Source: Turnera subulata | Taxonomy: Eukaryota; Streptophyta; Magnoliopsida; Malpighiales; Passifloraceae | Assembly (NCBI GenBank): GCA_028386065.3 | Contig: JAKUCV010007199.1 | Location: 1-64,000 of the forward strand | Direction of reading: 5' to 3' | DNA length: 64,000 nucleotides | Shown here: positions 34,281 to 47,800 of the stretch, piece by piece | How the letters are laid out: every line of letters begins with the position of its first letter | Numbering within the stretch: position 1 is the first letter of the stretch | The notes under the pieces: generated by a model | Databases searched by the model: none | What the model was told of the DNA's origin: nothing | The model's input: the letters and a program-made list of their open reading frames with translations, nothing else | Translations under genes and position numbers: made by a program

Positions 34281-37200
34281 CTAAGCGTTCAAAGTCTCTA
34301 TTTCGTAATGCTTGGCCATGGCATCGAGTGCTTCATGCCTGTAATAAGTTTCCAATAGACTTCTAATTACTGCTTTCACGTGTTTCCTCCCTTCTGGGTG
34401 ATTCCACAGCACGCGCAAAATTGTTGGTGGAAAGACAGGAGCAGGTTTAGCAACCCACTGCCTACCTTCGACTTGTAATCCGTTCAAACTGTTAATAATC
34501 ATGGACATGCGTGGTCAGATGGTAAAAGCAATTACCAGAGTATTAAGAACAACCTAGATACCTTGGGACAAAGTGTAATATCATACCTATTCAGAATATC
34601 CAACATATTAGGCCAGTCTGCATCCGAATAGTGCACATCTACCACACCCGATTGTCTAACTGCAATCAACCTGATTTTCCCGTAGGCTTTGCAAATGCTC
34701 TTGACACTTCCAGTATTTTGTGTATCGACATTGTTGATTCTCACGACTGTTGTTCTTGGTGCATCAACTCTGAAGATTAACAGCTTCTGTCCCGATACAT
34801 TTATCGAATGTTTTTCGAGTGCCCTTTCTTTGGCACCTTCTTCCTGCCAAGAAAGAAGCATATGAGAAACATGAAAAACAAAAGACACAGTAACTGACCA
34901 TAGAAAGCATTGCATTGGAAGAATTTGATCTGGCGGAAACAAAGGGAGGAGACTTTAGACAGTTTTTTGTGCTACCAAGACGCTGGCTGAAAGAATATAA
35001 ATTTTAATAGTCAGATGCAACACAGATGATGTGCTATTTCTCTTCCAGCTTGGAATATAAGACTGAGGTGGCAGGAGTTCACCCCGTAGAGTGGTTTACG
35101 GATGCAATATTTATTTCCACTTTGCTTCTACAAACCTCCAAGTCAGCATTTTTCAAAGAATCAAGAAAGAAGTTATACAGATAGAAAAGTTATAAATGAG
35201 TGGGAAGATCAAAACATCATGCCAATTGGAAATCGCTGCTTTGACACTCTTCAACTAAATAGAAACTAAGAAAGAAAGTCTACTAAATTATGTGCAAAGA
35301 TAATCACGAAAGCCTCACCTTGAACTCCACATAGGCAATGGACCCTGATGTCCCCAAGAAGAAACTGGTTATTTCACTGCCGCAAAAGGAGAGAGCTTGG
35401 CTAAACTTATCCAAGCTTATATCTCCAGTCAAGTGCTTTACTTTAATTGTGCGGGTGGGGTGCTTCACCAGTGCAACTGGTATATCCGTATCACCAATCA
35501 GCTCAGGAATAGATATGCTTTTATGGGCCATCTTTTTCACAGAAGTCTCCTGGAAGAAACAAGATCCATTGTAGATTGGGACTTCAGTTAACTCAAGAGC
35601 CTTTTGCTTTCCTTCTTTCGTCTGCAGTATAACCACACACAAGTTAAGAAGCCCACTATATTTTCCAAACAAACTATATTTCATCATTGAGGATTAAATT
35701 ATAGAATTTCTAGACACAATTTTAAGCAGACTGTGACTTATGCTGCACCATTTCACCAATAATTCTAGGAAATTATCATTTCATAATATGGAATTACATG
35801 CATCCCTCTCTGTGCATTTTGACATCTAACACAAGAATAGTATGGCGCAGAATGAAAACAGAGTGGATATTAGTCCTAACAATTACAATACTCATGAATG
35901 CACTGACCTCAAAATGTACAAACGCATCATGGAACTTGCTGTGATTGAAAGAAGGAAGTCTTTGTATCTTCACAACGGGGCCACAATCTGCCAAGGAAGC
36001 CTTTATAACACTATCATCGACAACTCTGGTCAAAAATCTAAGTAATACTTTACTTTCAGTATGTCTTTTTGCAAGAGAAGTAACTGCAGTGTGGTTTGCT
36101 GCTTTTTTTCTTATCGGAGAAATCTGTGGGATTGTTTCGAATTCTAACTGACCATTGCTGGGAATATCAGAATTGTTACATTCCTCATTCTGGGACATGG
36201 CTTCATTATCTGTGATTGAGGGGATCCCCACAATTTCATCTCCCTTCATCTCCGTTATCTCGTCCCCATCTTTGCTCATTGCGTGGCCTTCTAGTGAAGT
36301 GTTTTTGCCTTCCTCATAACCCTTTGGCACCTCATCCCTGAGTGGAGCATTATATTAGTGGTATCCTTCTTTTTGTCCTCCATACATCCATCATTCACTT
36401 TGTCTTTTGAAATAACAGTTTTCTTCTCATGTTGACATGTTTCAATTTCAAGTGAAGGGAATTCATTTACAACTTTGTTTGGCATGTTTCCAAAAACATC
36501 ATCAATCAAGTGGCACGTGAACCCTAATAACTGCTGACCTCTGTCAGAATGTGCTGATCTATTGTGCATCTCTCTCCCCTGCTTCTGCTCAGCTTCAAGA
36601 TTGACTATCTTTGAGTTTTCCGAAATTTTTTCAGGTTGTACCATCTCCTCCTCCAATCCAACAAGTTCCTTGGAAACGTTTTCCTCATATACAAAGGAGG
36701 CTGAAATATCAGCATCGTTTCTTGCATCACTTGGAGAGACACTCATGGCTTTGGACAAGTTAATCATATTGTCGGGTTTGGTACTAGGTGAATCCGCTAG
36801 GGCTTCCCCTACTTGAATGGCACTGTCAGGCTCACCGAGCTTAATATTATCAGGACATTTATGCAGATCTCTAGCCTCATAAACTGTTGTGTCAACCACA
36901 ACTTCAGACGAGTACTCCCCTCCAAAATGGGATGTCACACTTGTCGAAATACTATCTTTCCTACTGAGAGAGTCTGCTGCAGCTTCTGACAACAGATGCA
37001 AAGTGTCGGACCGTGCAGATTTTTCAGCAGCTTCAGTAGTTTGACTCATGCTAGTATTAGTTGTTGCTGAATTAGTTGTTGCTGAATTAGTTGGAGGATG
37101 TGATCTCTCATAACCGATTTGCTTCTCACTTTGAGCAGTTCCCAGCACCCTCTCCTTAAAGTTAACAAAGATTCCTTTCAGACTATGCCATGACCCAACT

Positions 37201-38677
37201 GCTTTAGTTTCATCTTCTGCTGTTTTCGGCAATATTTTTGGTTTTGTTCCAAAATTTCTATGTAGCAGAACAAAAAAAGAGTCATTAACAGCTTTAGTAA
37301 GATGATATACTATTGATCCCGAAAACATCTCATTCGTTAGAGAAACAGAAAAGGTTGCAAGCATAGATGTCACCTAGCCTTCGGGCAGGTGGTGGCAGAG
37401 TGCAATTATTAAGAGAAACCATTTTTCAGTGTTGTATTAATTCAGCTATGATGTCTTTAATGCCAAAGAATGGAAGTGATAAGTGGGAGAAGAGGACTGC
37501 AGTACTGGTCTTCAAGGAGCTGAAGGAGGTTAGAGGAAAGTTTTTTACCGCCAGAGCTTGAAATCCTTGAGGATTTTGATGATTATAACGAATGACTTCA
37601 GTTGCCAGAGACATCACATTCTTGTCTAATGCAATTAATTTAGATGAAAAAACTAAACCATATTCTGTCAGAGAATGCTGGATTTATTAGACTGGATAAA
37701 AAGGTGACCAAATCAACTGTAAAACTGGACGATTGAGGGACATAAACTCACTCATAATGAATAATCTAGCTAAGAAAAAAGGAGATGCTAATCACACTCC
37801 ACAAGTAGTATAGCGACGAAAAGAATGTCACTAAAAGTATCAATTTTGTGGCGGAAACAACTTAAGCAGTGAGGTAAACACCTTTTCAAGTACCAATAAC
37901 AGTTCCAAAGAACAAACTGCAGTAATCTTGAAGTGGGGCAGCTGAATCATCTAGATGCCTATACAGCATTTGAGTAAAATTTATCTAATGGAAACCAGAC
38001 AAGAAAAGAAAATGAAAAAACACATTTGATCTGCATGTCCAAACGCCATTAAACCTTTTTCTTTCCAAGAAAAAGCATGATCAATCAGTTGTGAATTTCT
38101 CAAGCACTATAATTTTGTTCCATATTCAATAGGCAGCAACTAAATTCCCGTATAACCATTCAAACTTCAACTGGCTTGGTGAAAATCACTACTAATTTTG
38201 ATTACTCTAAACCCACACCTTAAGTAGTTGAAATGCCCTTTACATGTTTTATGCCAACAGTTAAGGCAACGAAATACCCGGTACAAATCAACCAATTAAC
38301 CTCCACATTTTTTTCATTCGAATTCCATTTTCGTCCTAATATCAGATAAAGCAAGCAATGGGGTCTGCAACGAAGGGGAAAGAACCAAAAAAATCAGAAA
38401 AGCTCACAAATTTACGCACGATTCAACTGCAGCTACCCTATCCTCATTAGCATCATTTTTCCGGGTCGCGCTTCCTGAAGAAGAATAAAGCCTTGTTGAT
38501 ATGAAAATTCCTGCAATATCATTCACAAAGCATTTGCTTGTCAAAACCCCATAAACCTACCTACCTGTTATGGTTTCTTCGAAAAAAGAAGTGATTTTGG
38601 GAAGTGGGTTTTGCTTATCTACCTCTTTTACGGTGGCGAGCGACTGGTTTCGAGAGTAGAAGACGGGAGACGGCCAT
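34281..38677 (-). CDS. Protein with three RRM-like repeats and a mitochondrial-type presequence
   Basis: Proposed exons: 38677-38632, 38510-38416, 37620-37549, about 37373-35908, 35621-35319, 34843-34587 and 34488-34281, about 815 aa. Exons 1-2 give MAVSRLLLSKPVARH and ISTRLYSSSGS, basic and Ser-rich without acidic residues, like a mitochondrial presequence. The middle is long, Ser/Glu-rich and disordered. The C-terminal third has three RRM-like folds beginning near VLLRFLTRVVDDSVI, RTIKVKHLTGDIS and TVVRINNVDTQNT, without clear RNP1/RNP2 aromatics. It ends with a short helical tail. The start of exon 4 is uncertain (37373 keeps the frame; 37257 has the better acceptor but does not). A one-base loss near 36352 breaks the long exon. 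I do not recognise the family; RNA binding is inferred. Confidence 0.65.
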
Positions 38678-39806
38678 TTCTATGGGTGCCGGGCACCTCT
38701 GCCCCTGTTTTTCTTTTTTTTTTTTTTTTTGTTTCCTTAAACTCTGCCCCTGTCAAAGGGGAAGTGAACTGATGGGGGAACCAAAGGGTTTTAGGTGGGT
38801 TTTGGGAAATAATGCATCTAGTTTGACAGTATTGGTTTTTACTTTTTACCTTTTCAGGCAATGTTTAAAAAGACACCACTAAACCTGCCTGTATAAATTA
38901 TCAATCTATATACATAATAACACACCTCAAATCCCCCAATTACCTACATAAAAACTGTGAGTTCTAAAGATTTTACAACAGCACACACACTAAAAAGAAG
39001 GGTTCGGGTGGGTGTTTTATGGATCAACAATGGATCGAATGTAGCCCAAGTGGCATGACCCTGAACACTGGAGTTGGAAAAGAAGCCTGTGGTTGTGTCT
39101 GGGCCTGTTTTCTTTTGTCCAAGTCTCTATATTAGCCCTCCAGGTCTAATGTATTCTTTCTTAGTCTTAACACACTTCCTTTCTCCATGGTTTATCAAAT
39201 TGGGTTCATTTGGACATATCTAGAAATGGATTCATTCCTCTCTTGGATTTTCTCAATAGCCCTTTTCGTTTACGTTTAGGTTCAATTCTTATGCATTACT
39301 TTCTGTTAGCCATATGCTCCGAATTCATGACTCCTATGCCGGAAGTTACTTTCTGTTGTCTTTTAGCTCAAATTTATCATATTATATATGGCAAACTGTG
39401 GCTATACATCTATATGTTCTTTATATATTTCTTAACAAATGGATAAGGCAACTCTTTTATGCTTTGGTGTCCTCTCCTGTTTGCTTGCTTAAAATTGGGG
39501 CCATTCATGCCATCCCACACCTACAGGCATAAATGGGATGATTTAGACCTCAACTGATATTAAAAGGAACAAAATGAATGTACACGAATCTATTCGAGAA
39601 AACTTATTAATTAAGTGATTGTATTGATACAAAAAATGGATATAATGGCTTGCACAACAAACTTTGTTGCCTCAAAGTACAGCTTTTATAAATGGATTTT
39701 AATAATAGTTAAGATACACAACAAATTTTTTATAAAGTCGTCGCTCTTTTTTTCTTTTTAATTAAGACTATTGTGCTAAAGTCTTCAAAAACATTCAATA
39801 AGGCAT
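38678..39806. other. Intergenic region between divergent genes
   Basis: Holds the promoter of the minus-strand RRM-repeat gene on the left. No other gene seen; the 39210-39532 ORFs show no motif. Confidence 0.35.
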
Positions 39807-40003
39807 CTTTTTCTAATACTATTTTTTTGTTTTACAAATGAGGAACCTCAGCTCACTAATACTATACTCTATTAATATTATACCCTATCTCGTCCTAACC
39901 CTCTAAATATTTACCCACACTCGATTTGAACCCGGATGGCGTTAATGGAAATCAAAGTTTTATGCCACACAGCTCAAGGCTCTGACTTTTTCTAATATTA
40001 TTT
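39807..40003 (-). mobile_element. SINE-like insertion with target duplications
   Basis: On the minus strand a body of about 160 bp (39985 to about 39825) contains a pol III B box, GGTTCAAATC (rc of 39923-39932), and an upstream GAGCTGTGTGGCA that could be an A-box remnant; it ends in a short A-rich tail. It is flanked by an 18-bp duplication with one mismatch: CTTTTTCTAATACTATTT at 39807-39824 and CTTTTTCTAATATTATTT at 39986-40003. Size, B box, A-rich tail and duplication together fit a SINE. I do not assign a family. Confidence 0.7.
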
Positions 40004-40643
40004 AGCATCTGATCAAAAATCTATTTCTAAAATTTATTATTATTTTTTTGAAAAAGTATGCAACTTTGTGGGGCGTCCATTACAAGAGGAGTGTGGGGAG
40101 TATTTGGCATGTATAGTCAACAAATGGCTACTTTTCTTCTCTTTTCTCTCCTGTTTCTACTCCAATAAAATCGCAACAGATGAGTTTGTGCATTAACTTA
40201 CTGCCTTTCAAAAAATAAAACAAAAGGCAGAAAGTGGGAAATGACTGTTACATGTTTAATTTTTCCCAACAGATATAATGAAGGCGAATAACTTTTCCCA
40301 TTAATACATTGACCTAAAAATAACCCTCTTTTTTTTTTGAAAAAAAAATCTTTGAAGCTCTAGACTTTGTATTGACTTCAAACTCCTTTCTTTTCTGTTT
40401 CCTAGCAGGATACTTCAAACTTCAAACACATCACATCAACAAAGACAAAACAAAAGCCCTGCTTTTCCCATGCCAAATAAGACCCTTTAACCATATAGCC
40501 TTTTCTTCAACAACCTCCATATCACTTCCTGTATCGTAACTGCACCCTTTTTTTTTTTCTTTCAAATACATATACTCCATTCATCCAACATATATTCCTC
40601 ATACCTCCTCTATTACCAAAACCTAGAACAAAAAGAAGCAGAC
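40004..40643. other. Promoter region of the PP2C-like gene
   Basis: AT-rich with several T/C-rich tracts just upstream of the ATG. No other gene seen. Confidence 0.35.
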
Positions 40644-42712
40644 ATGGGATTGAAGGATCTCCATCTCAAGTTCAAGGTATGCACATGATTTCCATCTTGT
40701 CTCCACTTTTCATTTCGGATTTTAATATTTTTGTACGTCATTAAAAACTTTTATTGGACCACCAAGAGTTCAAGACTTCCTTTTTCCAGTGCAACTCACT
40801 CTTGGTTATTATTCACACTATATGGACAACCTTTATTTCTTTGTTGGAATGGAAGTGTGACCTTGAGAAGCCATCAGTTTGTCAATATATCTGTTTTTGT
40901 ATACTTGAATTTGTCAGGCTTTTAGGCTTAGACGCTTTCTGGTTGGAGATCATGGTGGCAAGAAAAGAAAAGAACCTGGGAGGCCATCCTGGATGATGAT
41001 GGAAATGTCTCATGGCTACCATGTTGTGGATCATCAGTATAAGTCATTTGCAGGGACACCTGATCATGAAATTGATACAGACTCGGTTGTGGTTCAAAGA
41101 GAGCAGATTGATGAGTTAGAGCTATGGTTCTTCGGAGTTTTTGATGCCCGGGTTGGTGATAGAGTTACCAAGTACTTGCAATCCCATCTCTTTGACAGGC
41201 AACCAAAAGAGGTAATTTGTTAACCAAGCCTACTTCACATGCTTGCCTCTTTTTCAAGCTTCCTTTTATGAACAGGTTAAATTTAATGAATGCCACAACT
41301 TCGCTGACCTCTATAACACTTTTTGAGTGGCGCAAGCTATGATTTTATAGCAGGCAATTTGGCATCTGCGAGCAAAAATTAATCCTCTATAATATAAGAC
41401 ACATTGTGTTCCATATGTCTTGTTAAACAATTTGTGCCTGTGACTAGTTGGATTGTGGGTGCAATTGTCATTACTCGTGCATAAGGGTCTAAGGCAAAGA
41501 CAATAGATAATAATACCTTTGTGTAAGTTTTGCAATTAGAACTTGGTCACAGAACAATGATCCAACAATAATTCCATCTATTCATGTAGTCTAAGCATAG
41601 TCTTTGTTCTGACAAATCAAAATGTTGTAATATCTCTACTTCCTTTTACTTCTCCAGTCTCAAATTAGCAGAAAGAGCAAAGAGACAATGAGAAAAGCTT
41701 ACCTGGGAGCAAGAGCAAAGGTTAGAGAAGCGGAGAAACCAGATGAGAGGTCTGATGAGACGTGGAGGGTGGGTTCAGCATCTGCGATGGTTATCAACGG
41801 AGAAAAGCTTGTGATAGCCAACATGGGTGATTACAGGGTTGTGGTTTGTAGAGATGGTCTGGCTCATCAGGTGAACAAAAAGCACCATCAATCAGCAAAA
41901 AGGCACTGGTCTCACAGGTTTTTTCCTGGTATGAACTGCCTTTGATTTGCCTGAACTCTAAGATATAACATAGGCACATTGCTAAATACAATGCTGGAGG
42001 AGTCCAAAAATGTTCCGCCAGAAAGATTTATAAGGCTCTTTAGTAATTCATGCCAAGAAAGAACCGGTCTACTGGGAGTAACCTGCACACCAATCTGTCC
42101 TGAACGGCACAGCTAAACAATCTATGTATTAAAATGTTTCTAATATTCGTCCTTTTTTTTTCCTTATCTGATACTGTATACTACTTGTGTGCCTGAAGTA
42201 CACATACTAGCCTGGAATTCCAGCTGTGTAGCTGGCGGTACTGATTCGAAAAGCTTGGAGCTTGTTGTTGGCGCTGAAAGGATTGATTCCAGTACTGAAT
42301 TTGTCATCATAGCTAGCAGCGGCATATGGGAGGTAAGATGCATACCATACAACAACCATCTTAATTGCATGAAAGCCATATACTACCCCATTATAAATGC
42401 AATCCTTCCAAGGCTTCAAACATAAACATATCACACTTATTCTCTCTATCATTGTTAAGCTTAAGGGTGGCTACACAATTATGACAGTAATCATGGCAAT
42501 GCCATCGTCAGTGTTTGTTTTCATCCTCAAAAGGAACCAAATAGTTCCTCTGATCTTCTTTGGAATCTGTCCAGGTGATGAAGAACCAAGAAGCTGTGAA
42601 TCTCATCCGGCATTTGGAAGATTCACAAGAAGCTGCGGAATGTTTGGCAAAGGAGGCATTGATCAGAATGAGCAAAAGCAGCATTTCTTGCATCGTCATT
42701 CGCTTTGACTAG
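40644..42712 (+). CDS. Protein phosphatase 2C-like protein, probably catalytically dead
   Basis: Five exons: 40644-40676, 40918-41211, 41658-41928, 42232-42332 and 42575-42712; GT-AG and in phase, 278 aa. The protein starts MGLKDLHLKFKAFRLRRFL and has PP2C landmarks FFGVFDARVGD (residues 82-92), GSASAMVINGEKL (148-160) and ANMGDYRVVVCRDG (163-176), then ELVVGAERIDSS and FVIIASSGIWEVM. Active PP2Cs have GVFDGHGG at the first landmark, where Asp and Gly hold the metal centre; here it is FDARVG. The usual late DG and D-N metal sites are not evident either. It matches what I know of the group named putative PP2C-like protein 44. It likely acts as a scaffold or substrate trap rather than an enzyme. 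Exon 4 uses CTGTGTAG as acceptor, because the nearer CCAG would give an immediate stop. Confidence 0.88.
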
Positions 42713-44844
42713 CAGTACATGTTTTCTCCATCAAGAGTTTTGACAGGGCTGACATGTAACGAGCAAGTCTTAGAAAAGAATTACAAATTTCCTTACAAGT
42801 ACCATCCACCTTGCACCTAACAGATTGCACCTTACCTATGTTCATTATGCACTTATGATATGTGCAATTTTACAAGGATATGTGTGATGGGCTGGTTAGG
42901 AAGTTGTGTTTCTGGGAACTCACAAGATCCAAAGCAAATATGTTGTGGTGCAGCTGAATTATTGCATCAATAAAATCTTGTGGTTGCGTCCATTTCTCTC
43001 AATATGAGTTTTAAGTTTAGAAGAAGCATTGGCGGCTCCTCTGCATTGCTACTCCTACCATAAAGTTGAAGAGAAATATCTTGTACCAAAAAGCTTTTAA
43101 AAACTAATTAAGGATATACTCCGTAGAGAATTGTCGCACACTCAAGGACATGATTGTGAAGATTGTATTTGACAGGGGGATAATGGGTGTTGCTTGTCAA
43201 AGCAAGGTTAACAAGGAAAAAGATAAGATAAACATGTATGAAAATATAATGAATGAAGAAATTTTAAATGTTAGGTTGATGTAGAATAATTTGAGAAATT
43301 CACACTATTTTGTTTATTATTTTTTAATAATATGCATTTCAAGTCATACTATATATATGTTTATATGTATGTCTTTAAATTTTCTTTTTCCACTATAAAT
43401 AGTAATTGGAAAATTAATTTGCATAATATAAAATAGGTAACAAATGATTCACCAAAAAAACAAATAGGTAACAAATGAATATGAAGAAGTTGTGGCGTAC
43501 GGAAGTAGGATGAGAAGTGTTGGAAATTCTTGACCGAAAGGTCTACATTGATTAGATCAGATTCTTAACAAGGATACGATACGTATCCAGATGTGAATTT
43601 TCTTTCGTGAATGTTTCTTTGGTGAATGTATCAAGAGATTTGATTTGTTAAGGTTTAAAACATTTTATTATTATGGTTGTTTTAGGTTAATTTTGTCAAA
43701 AAAATGAGCCTACGCCAATTCTTTCTAACCAATTGAACTATTAATGTTATTTTGTGTAAATTTTATTATGTATTGAAAATCAGTGTTCACTTTTACAATA
43801 CCCTACAAATATATAAATAATTGAAAATGCAATATCTAATATCTAAATTTTTAAGAAATGAATTATTCTAATAGTAATCCAAACTTTTATAGCTCTGATG
43901 TATTAGCTTCATCATATATTTTCCAAAAAATAATTCTAATTATTTATTAGTCATTCTTGCAAGAATTTAACATCATAAAATTATTGTGATAAATATATTT
44001 TGACCAAATTTTTAAGATTTGTAACTCATATTAATAAAACAGCCGAACCCGATCAAATCCCCAGTTTTCATGAACATCCCCTTCCTCAGTTCAATGCCCA
44101 GCCCGATTTTAACAACCTTGATGATAGTAACAAGTATCATAACATAACATAACATAACATAATAGTTGGTTTAGTGATGGTTCAAGAAAAACGACTATAC
44201 AAATTACATTTGTTGATAGTTATTACATTTATTTAAACTATAGTGATGATTAATTCACTACAGTCTCTCTAGTTTATTACTTTTATTGCTTATTTTGGTA
44301 AAAAGGGTGAAGGCTTAGCCCTTAATCACTATAATCTCACTCTCTAATTTATTACTTTTATTGATTATTTTGGTAGAACTAGAAAGGGTGACGGCTTAGC
44401 CCTTAATCACTATAATCTCACCCACTACTCGTACGAACTTAATCCTTAATTTGTTCGGTGAATGTATTTACTGGTATAAAGGGATGAAATCAAATAATAA
44501 TACTGTGATGATGTACAAGTGAGGTTGCACTGCAGTATAATTATTAACTTTTCTTAAATATTACATAAAGATACGAAATACAAATAAGAACTTTCATTTT
44601 CAAAAATGAAAAAGTAGGTATGATTTTACAACAATTCACAATCATGCATAATACTAGTTTGTTGCTCCACCACCATCACATTAAAGATCCACACTATCCA
44701 ACAGTCAGCTTCTTTTCACTGGTCTTGCTTCGAAAGGAAGATAACAACGAGAAATGGCGAGAAGCTGTCCAGAATTTTTTGATTTTGGTTAAATAAACTT
44801 AAACAAATAGAATAGAAAACAACTGAATTGGTAAGTACTAAATA
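42713..44844. other. Intergenic region, AT-rich
   Basis: Contains the 3' untranslated region of the PP2C-like gene (about 42713-42990) and long AT-rich sequence without exons. A short AACAT microsatellite stands at about 44138-44162. Confidence 0.4.
44264..44421. repeat. Two-copy tandem repeat, about 79 bp
   Basis: Two adjacent copies (about 44264-44340 and 44341-44421) share TTTATTACTTTTATTG, TTATTTTGGTA, AAAGGGTGA, GGCTTAGCCCTTAATCAC and TATAATCTCAC. They differ by a short insertion and several substitutions. Confidence 0.75.
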
Positions 44845-47800
44845 TCAAGGACATTCCTCAAGTGAGAAGAGCTTACTCTTTTGTGGAGTACTGCCAGCAG
44901 AAGGAGTTTCATCTTGAGAGATCAGATTTTTCAAGGTATGGGCTGTGTTAACAAAAAAAATGATCGTCAGGTCAAAAGTAGACATCAGTCCATGAAAGCA
45001 GAGCTTGGAGAATATAAAAAAATCATGATCAACGCTCATTCTAAAAGGTTAAATGGCATAAAACTCAACTTTGGACATGTTAGCCCAAACCAAAAATCAT
45101 GCGTAAGTACTTGATCTAATCTAGTAATGAAGCTAATGGTGCCCGAATGCAAATCAACTCAGAAAAATTTTCTACAAGAGAGCAAGATGATATCAAGGGG
45201 TAGAGGTATGTTCCAAACTACAAAAAGCTATAAGCTGTTTTAAAATTGCTGTCATTATTGGATGCTGGAGGTGTGAATGTCTCCGAATTTTCAAGTCAGT
45301 GTTTCTACAATTAGTTAGACGATTGAATTAGAGAAGCTTCAGAGTGCAATGCGTTTACCTTCACTAGAAGAAGCAACGTTTGCAGCGCTATCATCTGCCT
45401 CGGAGCCATAGGCAGTTGCATTATCTGATTCCCCATAGCGATCACCAGCTGTGTGACTTTTTTTCCCGAACTTCAGAAGCCGTCTAAACCCTTTTGATGA
45501 TTCCTTTGTCTGAGACTTGTCCAATGCTTCAGGGATCTTTTCTAATTTCAAGGTTTTCGAATCGGAAATGTGAGTTTTATGAGCCTCTGTGCCTGCTATC
45601 ACCGTCGGTAAACCTATCATTGGAGCTTTGGCATATTCAGAATTTCGAGTAGAGGGATCTTCAATAGAAGAAACACGAGCAAAAGGTGCCTGATATGTTT
45701 TCTCAGCAACGTCTGAAAGATTTGATGCTTCATTTTCTGGATTACTTGCATTTTCAGTTTTGTCCTAGAAGTAGGAGAATTGCATAACAAACATCTAATC
45801 AGCTATTTCCACAATTAGCAAAGCAAAAATGGTTTTACATTAATGTGTACAGCATTTATTAGTCCCATTGCGGATGAGAAACCTGATACCAAAAGCAGGA
45901 AAAACATGCTACATTTTGGAACTTAAACTGCAATAATAATTCGGAGTGAGGGAATCAATGCAACAAAAGCCCCTCGAAAAAGTTAAAAAAGATGTTCTAG
46001 AGCCCTGAAAACAAGTGTGGCTGTGACAGAATCTATGTAACTGAATTTATATTCACTTCTCACCAACTTACCTCGTAAGTTTTCTGCTGCTTTGGTAGCT
46101 GGTGTTGACTTCGTTCTCTGTCCATTCCATCCAGTGGTGAAACTGGTGCCCTGATAGCAGCATATTCTGACCTGGTCCCTTCTTTGTCCCTTGCTTTATA
46201 ACCAGCCGAGTTTTGCTCCGGTACTCCATTAGCTTGTTCCGGTGCATGGATAGAGGAAACTTGAGGTTTCTCGCATTCAAGTATCACTACTGTTTTCTCA
46301 ATTATTGGGTTGTCATCAACATCACTATGATGTGAAATTTTCCCATCGTTCCTTTTAGGTTTAGCACCTTCAGAAGTTGTTGGCGCAGATTTACCCCCAC
46401 TCATCTTCTGAGGAATTTCTTTGGCAGCTGATTTTCCATGAACAACATCAGTTCCTTTGGGAGTTTTAATTTTCAGTTCAGGAAGAGAAGCAGCCTTGCT
46501 TTTGTCATGGTTGACAATTGCAGATAGTTTCTTGGTCTCTGGCACATTAGATACTTTTGGCTTTGAGATTGGTTCACTGTTTCGTGGCTTAACTGAAGAA
46601 ACAGGATTGCTGCTACTTATTTTAGGCTCTGATAATCTTCTAATTCGGGCTGCCGATGCCTTTACTCCAGGTGTTACACCTCCATTCTCTTTCTTTGTTT
46701 CAGGAAGTGACGATACTGAATGGCTTAACCTATTTCCAGCAGAGTGACTTCCCATACTCATTTTGCTGGCTTTTGAGGCTTTCAGAGAATCACTGGATCC
46801 AGCAGAAAGTGTTCGGATTGGGAACCTTTGCAAAGGTGATGAAGGTCCAGGATCTGCATCGGTAAACTTCGATCCCTTGTGAGCGATAGGGGAAAGTTTT
46901 GTTGGTAACTGTTTCCTGGTTTGTTGTGAAGCTGACTGAGTAGGAACTGAACTACCTCTTGCAGCTATTCTCTTTTGCCTCGCCAACTTCAAAGCTTCAA
47001 GACGTTTCATTTCTTCCTCTTCCTGAAAATAGAAAACAAATATATCTGTTGAAACAATTTGGTAACACAATTTGACTCAACACTTTGTTAATACAAAAAT
47101 TTTAAGCATGTAGTGGTGGTCTCTTTATCTTCAATCTTCTCATCTTTTCAATGTAAAGCTATCTCGCTAAAGGACACATTGTATACCTTTTCTTTCTTCA
47201 TTTTCTGGAGATCAGCCTTAAAGGTTCTCAATTTCTCAGCGCGTGCTTTTGCTTCATCCAAAGGACTCATCTTCGAAGGTTTGCCTTTTCTTATAGGCCC
47301 CCCTGTCTTTTTCTTGTCCGAAGAATCTGGAGTTAATTTTGATTTTCGATCCTTGTCTAATTTTTTAGAGGCAATGTCCTTGTTTTTCTTATTCGCTGAA
47401 GCACCATTTTCAGCACTAATGTGCATGTCATAGTCTAAAGCAGGATCATAGCCAATTGTCCCCATTTCCATCTCACGCTCAGGCATCAAACTCAAAGCGT
47501 CTGGCTCATATTTGATAATGCTTCTGTCCCTGTTCGATTGGTTGTCTGCACTTTGACCAGATGCTGGGAACTCAGAGTCCATGTCAATGGTATTTCTTCC
47601 CCTGGTTCTATCCTGATCAAGAGGAGTTGACCGGAGGGAAACTATGTAAGAATCATCATCCATATTTTGTGATGATCTCCTGTCCAAATCATTGTTTCTA
47701 CGCTCAAATCCATTGATGGCCATTGGATCTGATTGTGAATAACCCGACTTATTTTCATGTCTCTGAACTAAAAAGTCATCATTTGCAGTCCTTCTATATC

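Noticed and set aside
37257..37272. Exon 4 start at 37257 for the RRM-repeat gene
   Set aside because: The acceptor is strong, but joining to exon 3 gives an early stop; the start at 37373 keeps the frame. Left as an open alternative.
44138..44162. AACAT microsatellite as a functional site
   Set aside because: Simple short repeat in AT-rich intergenic DNA with no further signal.
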